This document shows positions 19,101 to 26,374 of a DNA stretch of 64,000 nucleotides, piece by piece. A program made the position numbers and the translations under genes. Source of the DNA: Arthrobacter sp. C2 (GTDB taxonomy: Bacteria; Actinomycetota; Actinomycetes; Actinomycetales; Micrococcaceae); the NCBI GenBank assembly GCA_024207135.1, contig CP042428.1, forward strand, positions 1,054,001 through 1,118,000, in the 5' to 3' direction. The notes under the pieces were generated by a model. The model searched no databases, was not told where the DNA came from, and saw only the letters and a program-made list of their open reading frames with translations. How positions within the stretch are numbered: the stretch's first letter is position 1; each line of letters begins with the position of its first letter.

Positions 19101-19547
19101 CTACTCGCTGGCGTCGGCGTCGAGAGCCGGTCCGGATGCGGTGGCTCCGCCTTCGTCGGTCCAGTCATGTCCCGTGTCGGTGGACAGTGCCGGGTCCGAG
19201 ACGTGGTCCTTACGGGTGTCCCTGTCCTTGGCTTCATCCGAAACGTCGTTGGTGGGTTCCTGGTTTTCATTCATGGTGTCTTGCTCCTTGTTGTTGTGTT
19301 GTGAAGGATTCGGTGGAGTGCCGCCATCCCGGCCGGCGTTCTGCTGCTGGGGCTCGTCGAAGCGAAGCAGCTTGTGCGTGCCGTCGCAAAACGGCTTGAT
19401 CTTCGACCCGCCGCATCGGCATAGTGCCACGGTCCCGCGCCGCGGATCGACCGGTTGGTTGTCTCCGTCGAGGATGTCGAAGCTGCCCCGCACGATCAGC
19501 GGGCCACGCGGACACACGGTGATGCTGGTCGGCCCGGAACCGCTCAC
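19101..19547 (-). CDS. CDGSH iron-sulfur domain protein with acidic C-terminal extension
   Basis: The N-terminal 62 residues form a CDGSH domain: 'ALCRCGGSKIKPFCDGTHKL' with Cys43, Cys45, Cys54 and His58, which would hold a 2Fe-2S cluster. It should act in electron or cluster transfer. The frame continues without a stop into an 85-residue Gln/Asn/Asp/Glu-rich tail. Inside it, an ATG at 19274 is preceded by AAGGAG at ideal spacing and could start a separate 57-residue acidic protein (19101-19274). Thus this may be one long protein, two nested products, or a gene whose stop was lost. The start overlaps the upstream redox enzyme gene by four bases (ATGA, 19544-19547). Confidence 0.82.
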   Translation of the reverse strand: MSGSGPTSITVCPRGPLIVRGSFDILDGDNQPVDPRRGTVALCRCGGSKIKPFCDGTHKLLRFDEPQQQNAGRDGGTPPNPSQHNNKEQDTMNENQEPTNDVSDEAKDRDTRKDHVSDPALSTDTGHDWTDEGGATASGPALDADASE

Positions 19548-20575
19548 GATGCGCCCTGGAGTTGGGCGCGCAGGGAGCTGGTTCCCGACTGCCAGGCGTT
19601 CATCTGCCAGGTCCCGGCCAACGTGTCGAGCAGGATGACGGTCGCCGCACCGAAGAACACGTCCTGCATCATCCGGGGGTCCGCTTCGATGAGTCCGCCG
19701 GCGAGGTCCCTTCCGGCGATCTGCTCGTGGACGGCATCCGCCTCCACGTGTTCATCGAAGTAGTCGGTGACGGGCGAGTCGAATCCGAGGCGCCGGAATC
19801 CGCGGGCGTACTTGGCGTTGGGCAACGAAGACGTCATCTCGTAGATCGCGAGGTGGCCGCAGGTCGCGCCGCGGTGGCGCCGGTGGAGCCCGAAGAGGGA
19901 GATGGCGTTGACCGAAGCCAGCGTGATGGCCGGGATGGCCTCGATGTAGCTCCCGAAGTCGTGCTCGAGTCCCAAGCCCTCCATGGTCCGGGCAAACAGC
20001 TCTGCATGCGTTCGGCCGGGGACCCCGCCGCCGTATTCGTCGGCCTGGATCTCCACCAGCGCCGACTTTGCCCGTCCGGTCAGCCGGGGAATCGCCCAGG
20101 TGTGCGGATCGGCCTCCTTGAGCTGGTAGATGGATTTGTGGATGAGGAATTCGCGCGCCTGTTCCAGGGTTGCCTGGCGTGCCACAAATGAAGAGACCGA
20201 GGGGCCCGTCGCCGCCCGGGTCATCTCGAATAGCGCGTCGGCAACCGCCTGCGCGTTCGGGGCCGGGTGGGGAACTTCTCCCACGGCGTCCTTCAGGCGT
20301 TGCTCGAAGCGTTCTTCGATCCGCTTGCGCAGGGCGAGCAGCGGCGGATGCCATTCCCAGTCCTCGCGGATGGAATCGAAGCCCGAGTAGTGCAGTTCGT
20401 ACAGGACAAACAGGGTCAGCTGGAGGTCCTCGTTGAACAGGATGTCGGCATCGGCTCCGAAGGCCTCCTGAAGCGTTTCCCCGAGGTGGCCCAGGTCCGG
20501 GGGCAGGTCCGTGCGGATGAGTGTCGCCAACAGGGCGGAACTGAGCGGTCCACGTTCCGTGGGAAGTACTCGCAT
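19544..20575 (-). CDS. Iron-containing redox enzyme, heme-oxygenase-like (HOLD) family
   Basis: A 343-residue all-helical protein of the heme-oxygenase-like di-iron/redox group. Putative metal ligands are seen in 'LYELHYSGFD' (Glu60, His62), 'IYQLKEADPHTWAI', 'EIQADEYGGG' and 'DYFDEHVEADAVHEQI', the E..H / E-x-x-H spacing of this fold. The start is ATG 20575, with CGGAGC in front; a much longer upstream frame runs into IS debris and is rejected. It is the first gene of the operon with CDGSH and GCS2-ligase genes. Related enzymes oxidise amino acids or fatty acids, sometimes with N-N or C-C cleavage; the substrate here is unknown. Confidence 0.82.
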   Translation of the reverse strand: MRVLPTERGPLSSALLATLIRTDLPPDLGHLGETLQEAFGADADILFNEDLQLTLFVLYELHYSGFDSIREDWEWHPPLLALRKRIEERFEQRLKDAVGEVPHPAPNAQAVADALFEMTRAATGPSVSSFVARQATLEQAREFLIHKSIYQLKEADPHTWAIPRLTGRAKSALVEIQADEYGGGVPGRTHAELFARTMEGLGLEHDFGSYIEAIPAITLASVNAISLFGLHRRHRGATCGHLAIYEMTSSLPNAKYARGFRRLGFDSPVTDYFDEHVEADAVHEQIAGRDLAGGLIEADPRMMQDVFFGAATVILLDTLAGTWQMNAWQSGTSSLRAQLQGAS

Positions 20576-20829
20576 GATGCTCCGTTCGTGAATTGGTGCA
20601 GTTGGAAATCCGGCCAGGCAGCTGCGCTTGAGTTGGGCTGCCATGGTCCTCGTTGCCGTCTGCAGGGTTTCGTCCCCCACCAACCGTAATTCACCGATTC
20701 CTGGCCGACAAGGATTTTGGCATCCGTCGACAGGCGGCCTGCAGCACCGCCGGTGGGCAAGGCCGGTTCCGGCCGGAAGGCGGACCATCCATGTCGTGAG
20801 GCACGACTTCGAGACGCACCAGGACGTGT

Positions 20830-21680
20830 CCCCCATGGCGATTTTTTGGGGGGGCGGCTCTCCGGATGGGCACGGCGCGGAGGTCGACGGCTCAGCGATA
20901 GGTCGGGGCTAGCAAGGCGCACCGGGTGGCCATGCCGTGCCACTGCCTCAGGGCGTTGAAGCTGCGCTCGACTTGCTTTGCGCCGCTTGAGCCCTCCCGC
21001 CTCGCAGGCCGCCGGCCGCCCGCGGGCCGGGTTCATGCGCTTCCGGTTGGGCTTCCGGTCGTCCTTTTCGGGGATCGTGCATGGGATGCCGCGGTCCCGG
21101 AGGTGTTCCCGGTTGCCCTTCGAGGAATAGGCCTTGTCGGCCAGGGTCTTCTTCGGACGGGTCCAGAGCGGCCAGGGGGCTTTGGCCCTCAGGGCGTCCA
21201 GGAGGTTTTCGAACATCGCGAAATCGCCGGCCTGCCCGGGTCCAATCGGCATCACCAACCGGCGCTGCTTCCCCTCCACCAGACAGTGGATCTTGGTCCC
21301 CGGCCCGCTGCGGGACGTGCCGATGGCGCGTCAGGTGGCTCGCCGAGCACCTTTTTGTCAATCGACACGCTCCCCTGTGCGGCGCGGGGGCTGGTGCGGT
21401 GCTGGTGGGCACGGTTGATCGTGGAGTCCACCGACACGCCCCGGTCGAGCAGTCCGCGACTCTCGGCCTGGCCCGGCAGGACCGCCAGCACGGTGTTCCA
21501 GGAGCCGATGTTCCCGGTGGAGTCGGCGGCGTACCGGCGATGGCCCTTCCACTCGGTGCTCTTCGAACCGAAGTGTTCGGGCAGGTCACTTCGGGGATTG
21601 CCGACGCGTTGGCGGGAGATGCTGCCATGAACCATGAGCCGGTGGTCCTTGAACTGGTCTCTCCGCTCATGCCCGTGGAA
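20830..21680 (-). mobile_element. IS5-family insertion sequence remnant with broken transposase
   Basis: The minus strand encodes, in at least three frames, successive IS5 transposase blocks: 'RSDLPEHFGSKS', 'GRGVSVDSTINRAHQHRTSP'-like (VDST-AHQH), 'LVMPIGPGQAGDFAMFENLL', 'KTLADKAYSSKGNREHLRDR', 'GIPCTIPEKDDRKPNRKR', 'FNALRQWHGMATR'. Frameshifts separate these blocks and the N-terminus is truncated at the junction with a DUF1003 fragment at about 21680. It is inactive. It lies upstream of the HOLD gene and forms the right edge of the 17-21.7 kb insertion. Confidence 0.8.
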
Positions 21681-21763
21681 TCGGCCATGGTCGAGGAGCG
21701 GCGCACCGAGCTGGAGCACCTGGGCAGCCCCGGAACCGGACCGGGCACCTCGGGCCGGTGAAC
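21681..21763 (+). pseudogene. 3' fragment of a DUF1003 gene
   Basis: Reads SAMVEERRTELEHLGSPGTG...TSGR then stop, matching the end of the intact DUF1003 protein at 16534 (LAMIEELRTELQRLGRPGTT...PCR). The downstream bases up to the promoter are also shared. It is the displaced tail of the pre-insertion locus or of a duplicate DUF1003 gene. Confidence 0.75.
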
Positions 21764-21774
21764 CACCACCACCA

Positions 21775-21808
21775 TTGACTTGCCGCGCGGCACAGCTACT
21801 GTGGTGCC
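21775..21808 (+). promoter_or_regulatory. Leaderless promoter, paralog 1
   Basis: TTGACT (21775-21780), 16-base spacer, TACTGT (21797-21802), six bases, then ATG at 21809. A start site 6-7 bases after the -10 would fall on the ATG, so the mRNA is probably leaderless. Confidence 0.8.
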
Positions 21809-22555
21809 ATGTCGGCCACCAGCAAAACAGGCCAGTCCGAACTGGCCGTTCGCCTCCCCCGGGCCTCGGTCTTCGGGTTCCTTGCGGCCGCCTTGCTGTT
21901 CATGGCCTCGGCGGTGCTGCAGCACCTGGCTTCGATCCAACGCTGGGTGGTGCTGCGCGGGCAACGTCCCGGCAACGAGCTCACGGTCGAAGACCACGAA
22001 TTGGACTACAGCTTCCCCGCAGATCCCTGGGAGACGATCGGGACCGCGGCCGAGCTCTTCGGGGCGGCCACGCTGCTCCAGGCCGTGGGCGTCCTGGCCA
22101 TGGCCCTGGGCGTGCTGGCCGTGCCTCGCGTGGCACCCAACCGGATCGGCATCGTCGCCGAGCCTGTGCTCGGGATCTTGGTTGCCGCCGCGTTCGCGGT
22201 CATGGGTGCCCATGCCCTGATCTCGGGGATCAACGGTGCGCCCTCCGATCTGCAGCACTCGCGGGTGTTGGCCCCGCTCATGGTCTGGTGCGGATTCGGC
22301 GGCCTGGCAGCCCTGGCGTGGCTGTGGTCCTGCATGTCGAGGGCGGCATCGGTGGCGTGCGTGTTCCTGGTGGGTTCAAACATGTTCGGTGCTGCGATCG
22401 CCAATTTCACGGTCGCTGCCATGATCGCCGGCTACGTCTCTCATGACACGACCCCCTGGCTCGAAAGCGTGGTCGCCGGCACGAGCGCCGCGGCCGCCCT
22501 GGCCATGGTCTTCGCAGCCGGCACCGTGGTGCGCCGCTACCGGCGCGCGGGATAA
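21809..22555 (+). CDS. Six-helix membrane protein, tandem paralog 1
   Basis: A 248-residue hypothetical membrane protein. Six predicted helices: 'VFGFLAAALLFMASAVLQHL', 'FGAATLLQAVGVLAMALGVL', 'PVLGILVAAAFAVMGAHALI', 'LMVWCGFGGLAALAWLW', 'ACVFLVGSNMFGAAIANFTV' and 'VVAGTSAAAALAMVFAAG'. The loop after helix 1 holds the paralog motif QRWV then VEDHELDYSFP..PWETIG. There is no ribosome binding site, consistent with the leaderless promoter six bases upstream. It heads a row of four paralogs, each with its own promoter. No named family recognised; the acidic/aromatic outer loop suggests a ligand- or ion-binding role, which is conjecture. Confidence 0.8.
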   Translation: MSATSKTGQSELAVRLPRASVFGFLAAALLFMASAVLQHLASIQRWVVLRGQRPGNELTVEDHELDYSFPADPWETIGTAAELFGAATLLQAVGVLAMALGVLAVPRVAPNRIGIVAEPVLGILVAAAFAVMGAHALISGINGAPSDLQHSRVLAPLMVWCGFGGLAALAWLWSCMSRAASVACVFLVGSNMFGAAIANFTVAAMIAGYVSHDTTPWLESVVAGTSAAAALAMVFAAGTVVRRYRRAG

Positions 22556-22590
22556 AACCAAGCCCACGCACCGGCGCAGGTCCGCTGCCA

Positions 22591-22624
22591 TTGACTTCGG
22601 CGGTGCGCTGGCTAGGGTGGGGCC
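22591..22624 (+). promoter_or_regulatory. Leaderless promoter, paralog 2
   Basis: TTGACT (22591-22596), 16-base spacer, TAGGGT (22613-22618), six bases (GGGGCC), ATG at 22625. Geometry is identical to the other three promoters in the array. Confidence 0.8.
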
Positions 22625-23338
22625 ATGTCGGCCATCAACGATTCGTCCCGGGTCACGCGGAGCGTCGGCTTCCACACTGTTTCGTTCACGCTCCTGCTCG
22701 GAGCCGCCTTGCTGTTTCTCGCCTCGGCCGTCATCCAGCAGCGGGCCTCGATCCAGGGCTGGGAGGTCTTCAACGGCGAGCTGTCCGGCGACGGGCCGGG
22801 GGTCGACCCGCAGGATCAGTTCGCCGCCACGGCTCGGCTGTACAGTGTGGCCAACTGGCTCAAGGTGCTCGGGATGCTGGCGATGGCCGCGGGGGTGCTG
22901 GCACTGCCGCGGGTGGCGCAAAAACGCAAGGCAGTGGTTGCCGGGTCGGTGGCAGTGGTCCTCGTGGCCGTCTCATTCGGAATCCACGCAATGCTCGCCG
23001 GGGACCAGGGTTCCACCGGCATCCAGACCCTCATGATGGATCCAGAGTTGCCGGTGCGGATGATGTTTCTTCTCTCCTTGGTCGGCCTGGTGGCCGCGGC
23101 CATCTGGTGGCGGGGCAGCTCGCTGCCGGCCATGATCGGGTGCCTGTTCCTGCTCGGCTCCACCGTGCTGGGCGATTTCGTGGCCTCCAGCGTCATCACT
23201 CCCCTGCTCTACGCGTTTGCCGGCGACGGGTTCTTCCCGGTCACCGAAATGGTGGTCATTGCAACCACCGCCGCGGCCGGCATCTCGATGCTTTTGGCAG
23301 TCGGTTCGCAGGTGCGCAGGGCCAGCCGCACCGACTGA
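22625..23338 (+). CDS. Six-helix membrane protein, tandem paralog 2
   Basis: A 237-residue member of the tandem family and the most divergent of the four. It keeps the helix pattern ('SFTLLLGAALLFLASAVIQQ', 'LKVLGMLAMAAGVLALPRVA', 'VVLVAVSFGIHAMLAG', 'MIGCLFLLGSTVLGDFVASS') and the IQGW at the end of helix 1. The outer-loop signature is replaced by a Gly/Asp/Gln-rich stretch (GDGPGVDPQDQF) that lacks the EDH-x-x-DY motif, so it may have a changed ligand. It begins MSAIND with no ribosome binding site. The 69-base gap from paralog 1 contains its own promoter. Confidence 0.8.
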   Translation: MSAINDSSRVTRSVGFHTVSFTLLLGAALLFLASAVIQQRASIQGWEVFNGELSGDGPGVDPQDQFAATARLYSVANWLKVLGMLAMAAGVLALPRVAQKRKAVVAGSVAVVLVAVSFGIHAMLAGDQGSTGIQTLMMDPELPVRMMFLLSLVGLVAAAIWWRGSSLPAMIGCLFLLGSTVLGDFVASSVITPLLYAFAGDGFFPVTEMVVIATTAAAGISMLLAVGSQVRRASRTD

Positions 23339-23373
23339 GCACCGGGGCCCTCGGCCGGCTGCCCGGGCAACCA

Positions 23374-23407
23374 TTGACTCCTGCAGGCAAATTGCTACGG
23401 TTGGGCC
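23374..23407 (+). promoter_or_regulatory. Leaderless promoter, paralog 3
   Basis: TTGACT (23374-23379), 16-base spacer, TACGGT (23396-23401), TGGGCC, ATG at 23408. The last 14 bases of spacer plus -10 closely match paralog 4 (TTGCTACGGTTGGGCC). Confidence 0.82.
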
Positions 23408-24178
23408 ATGTCGGGGTTAAGCGAAACCGGTGGGCATGCCCGGGAAGTGCGCTTCCGCAAGACATCGTTCCTATTCATGCTCGCCGCCACGGTGCTGCTC
23501 CTGGTGTCCTTTACGTTGCAGCTGATCGCCTCGTTGCAGCGCTGGGTGACCTTCAGCGGCCCCCAGGGGCCGGCTGACCGATCGGTCGAAGACCACGCCT
23601 ATGACTACTTCCTGCCTTTTGAGGGCTGGGAGCCCATCGGCAACGCCGCCCAGCTCCTCGGGGCGGGTTTGCTCATCCAGGTGCTCGGCCTGCTGGCGAT
23701 GGCTCTGGGGGTCATGCTGCTGCCGGCCGCGTCAAAGGTGTTCGGCCGGACCGCCACCGTTGGCATCGCCGTGGTCGAAGTCGTTTTGGTGCTCCTGGTG
23801 GCGGCCGCCTTCACGCTCCATGGCGGATTGGTCTTGGTCGCCGGGGTCAACGGGACGGCTACCGGGCTGGAGATCGGACCGGGGGTGTTCTGGTCGATGC
23901 TCTTGGTCGCGCTGATCGGGCTGGTGGCCTTGGCCCTGTTCTGGGGATACAGGTTGCCGGCGGCCGGGATTGCGTGCGTGTTCCTGATCGGGTCAACCAT
24001 GGCGGGCTACCTCTTGGCCACCTACATGGTGGCACCGATTTTCTTTGGCATGTCCCACGACACCGCCCGCTTCACCGAGACGGTGGTCGCGGCATCCACC
24101 GCCGCCGCGGCGGTGGCCATGGCCTTCGGCGCCAGGGACGTGGTTCGGCGCGCGGCCGCCCGCGTGGAGCCCGCGTAG
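23408..24178 (+). CDS. Six-helix membrane protein, tandem paralog 3
   Basis: A 256-residue member of the tandem family. Helix 1 is 'FLFMLAATVLLLVSFTLQLI' followed by 'ASLQRWVTFSGPQGPADRSV' and the family outer-loop signature EDHAYDYFLP..GWEPIGNAAQL. Later blocks are 'QVLGLLAMALGVMLLPAA', 'AGIACVFLIGSTMAGYLLAT' and a short basic tail. It is closest to paralog 4 by eye, in both protein and promoter, suggesting these two duplicated last. Leaderless start at ATG 23408. Confidence 0.8.
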   Translation: MSGLSETGGHAREVRFRKTSFLFMLAATVLLLVSFTLQLIASLQRWVTFSGPQGPADRSVEDHAYDYFLPFEGWEPIGNAAQLLGAGLLIQVLGLLAMALGVMLLPAASKVFGRTATVGIAVVEVVLVLLVAAAFTLHGGLVLVAGVNGTATGLEIGPGVFWSMLLVALIGLVALALFWGYRLPAAGIACVFLIGSTMAGYLLATYMVAPIFFGMSHDTARFTETVVAASTAAAAVAMAFGARDVVRRAAARVEPA

Positions 24179-24242
24179 TGTACGAATCGGATTGATCCGG
24201 GCCCCGGCCAGCCTCGCCCGGCGGCGGAAACCAGCGCAGCCA

Positions 24243-24276
24243 TTGACTCGTGCGGGCACGTTGCTACGGTTGGGCC
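24243..24276 (+). promoter_or_regulatory. Leaderless promoter, paralog 4
   Basis: TTGACT (24243-24248), 16-base spacer, TACGGT (24265-24270), TGGGCC, ATG at 24277. Confidence 0.82.
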
Positions 24277-25035
24277 ATGTCGGGCAGCAAGCCATCGGGA
24301 ACGCGCCTCAAAGCCCTGCGTTTTCGCAGGGCCAGGATCCTGTGGCTGTCCATTGCCGCCGCCCTGTTCCTGGTCTCCTGCCTCATGCAGCTGGCCGCGG
24401 TGCTGCAACGCTGGGTGGTCCCAGCCGGCACCCGCGGACCCAGGGGCCTGTTGATCGAGAACCACCGCTACGACTACTACTTTCCCGTGGAGAACTGGGT
24501 CCCACTGGGCACGACCGCGCAGCTGTTCGGTCTCGCAATGCTGCTGCAGGCGATCGGGGTCCTGGCCATGGCCGCCGGCGTCATGTTCTTGCCGGATCCA
24601 ACGGTGGACCACCTCAGGCTCGTCGGGATCGCCGCTGCCACATGCGAGGCACTGCTTGCCGTCCTCTTCGCGGCCTCCTTCGCCGTGATCGGGTCCCATG
24701 CGCTCATCTCCGGCCTCGCCGGAGCCGCGTCCGGGATGCCGGATGCCACTGGGCTGTCCTGGGGCGTGCTCCTGGCCGGGATGGTGTCTCCGCTGATCCT
24801 TGCTGCCCTGTGGCGCGTCAGGCTGCCGGCCGCCGGCACCGCATGCCTGTTCCTGCTCGGCACCGGCTTCGCGGGCTACCTCGCGGCCATCTACGTGGTC
24901 TCGCCACTGATTGCGCTCAAGGCCTATGACGCCCGGTGGGCCGAGACGGTGATGGCGGTGTCGACCGCAGCCTCGGCGGTGGCCATGGCGGTGGGTGCGC
25001 TGTTCCTTGCGCGGCGCACGTTGCCTGCCGCTTAG
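24277..25035 (+). CDS. Six-helix membrane protein, tandem paralog 4
   Basis: A 252-residue member of the tandem family. It starts at ATG 24277 (MSGSKPSGTRLKALRF); a GTG at 24250 lies inside the promoter and is rejected. It shows 'LSIAAALFLVSCLMQLAAVL', 'QRWVVPAGTRGPRG', the loop signature ENHRYDYYFPVENWVPLG, 'TAQLFGLAMLLQAIGVLAMA', 'TACLFLLGTGFAGYLAAIYV' and a final helix with a short Arg-rich end. It is the last gene of the array; a GC-rich hairpin lies about 120 bases downstream. Confidence 0.8.
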   Translation: MSGSKPSGTRLKALRFRRARILWLSIAAALFLVSCLMQLAAVLQRWVVPAGTRGPRGLLIENHRYDYYFPVENWVPLGTTAQLFGLAMLLQAIGVLAMAAGVMFLPDPTVDHLRLVGIAAATCEALLAVLFAASFAVIGSHALISGLAGAASGMPDATGLSWGVLLAGMVSPLILAALWRVRLPAAGTACLFLLGTGFAGYLAAIYVVSPLIALKAYDARWAETVMAVSTAASAVAMAVGALFLARRTLPAA

Positions 25036-25154
25036 CCACCCGCAGTTCCTTGCGCCCTGGCCCGCTTCGCGCTTGGCTCTTAGGGAAACCGGCACCGGCC
25101 TTCCGACGAACGAACTGCCGATTCCAGCCCCCGGATTCCGGCCTGATTGCGCAT

Positions 25155-25175
25155 GCCTCCCGGCCACAGGGAGGC
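25155..25175 (+). terminator. Hairpin downstream of the paralog array
   Basis: GCCTCCC and GGGAGGC (7-bp stem, 7-base loop) followed by CCCCTTCCGTT. A plausible but weak terminator between the membrane-protein array and the olefin cluster. Confidence 0.45.
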
Positions 25176-25348
25176 CCCTTCCGTTGGGCGCCGCATACAA
25201 CAAAGGGCGCGCCCGTGTGTGGCGCAGGGCCCGGCAGGGAATACGGTAGGAGGAGGACAACCTTTATCGTTGGATTCCCTGATGACCCCGACGACCATTT
25301 TCTGCGCGGCCGGCACCGGCACGACAGCCCCGACACAAAGGCTAGATT

Positions 25349-26374
25349 TTGAACGGCAATGCAACGTTTAGGCACGACAACGCGGCCCTTTTGGCCGTCA
25401 CCAGCGTGCAGGCCCCCAGGGTCCTGAGTTCGGCCGAATTCGACGAACGCCTGGCCCCCAGCCTCAAGCGGTTGCGCCTGTCCAAGAAACTGCTTGAACG
25501 CGTCTCCGGTGTCGTGGAACGCCGCTGGTGGTCCGAGGGCACCAGCTTCGACGACGCAGCGGTGGAGGCCGGCGGAAAGGCCATGGCCGAGGCCGGCATC
25601 GAGGCGGGCCAGATCGGCCTGCTGATCAACACCTCGGTGACCCGGCGCAACCTCGAGCCCTCGGTTGCCTCGAAGGTGCACAACGATCTCGGCCTGCCTT
25701 CCTCGGCGATGAACTTTGACATCACCAATGCTTGCCTCGGCTTTGTCAACGGCATGACCCTGGCCGCGAACATGATCGATTCCGGGCAGATCAAGTACGC
25801 GCTGGTGGTGGCGGGCGAGGACGCCCAGACCACCCAGGAAACCACCTTTGCCCGGCTCAACGCCGAGGATTCGACCCGCGAGGACTACCTGAACCAGTTC
25901 GCCACCCTCACTCTGGGCTCGGGTGCCGCCGCCGCGGTGATCGGCCCGGCCGACGCACATCCCGGTGCCCACCGGATCGTGGGCGGCGTCTCCCGCGCCG
26001 GGACCGAACACCACGAACTGTGTGTTGGCGGCCTGAACGGCATGTACACCGACACCAAGGGACTGCTGGACAACGGACTGGAACTGGTGGTCAACGCCTG
26101 GGACGAGGCGCACCAAGCCGGCTGGAACTGGCGGTCGATGGATCGCTATGTGACCCACCAGGTATCCAATTCCTATACCAATGCCATTATCAAGGCCGTG
26201 GGCCTGGTCCGGGACCGGGTGCCGATCACGTTCCCCAAGTGGGGCAATGTCGGGCCGGCCTCGCTGCCGATGACCCTTTCCCAGGAAGCCAAGACGTTGA
26301 AGCCCGGTGACCGGGTGTTGTGCATGGGTGTCGGCTCGGGCCTGAACACCGCCATGATGGAGCTTGCCTGGTGA
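25349..26374 (+). CDS. oleA: OleA: thiolase-fold head-to-head acyl-CoA condensing enzyme
   Basis: First step of long-chain olefin biosynthesis: non-decarboxylative Claisen condensation of two fatty acyl-CoAs to a beta-keto acid. It resembles FabH (341 aa). The nucleophilic Cys is at about 129 in 'FDITNACLGFVNGM', with His in 'YVTHQVSNSYT' and Asn in 'FPKWGNVGPASLP'. 'RRNLEPSVA' carries the Glu (about 103) that distinguishes OleA from FabH. It starts at TTG 25349 (MNGNATFRHDN) after AAAGG. Its stop overlaps the next gene (GTGA, 26371-26374), so expression with oleBC is coupled. Confidence 0.93.
   Translation: MNGNATFRHDNAALLAVTSVQAPRVLSSAEFDERLAPSLKRLRLSKKLLERVSGVVERRWWSEGTSFDDAAVEAGGKAMAEAGIEAGQIGLLINTSVTRRNLEPSVASKVHNDLGLPSSAMNFDITNACLGFVNGMTLAANMIDSGQIKYALVVAGEDAQTTQETTFARLNAEDSTREDYLNQFATLTLGSGAAAAVIGPADAHPGAHRIVGGVSRAGTEHHELCVGGLNGMYTDTKGLLDNGLELVVNAWDEAHQAGWNWRSMDRYVTHQVSNSYTNAIIKAVGLVRDRVPITFPKWGNVGPASLPMTLSQEAKTLKPGDRVLCMGVGSGLNTAMMELAW

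Noticed and set aside
19544-20836. 430-aa version of the HOLD enzyme
   Set aside because: The extension enters IS5 debris; ATG 20575 has its own ribosome binding site and matches the family start.
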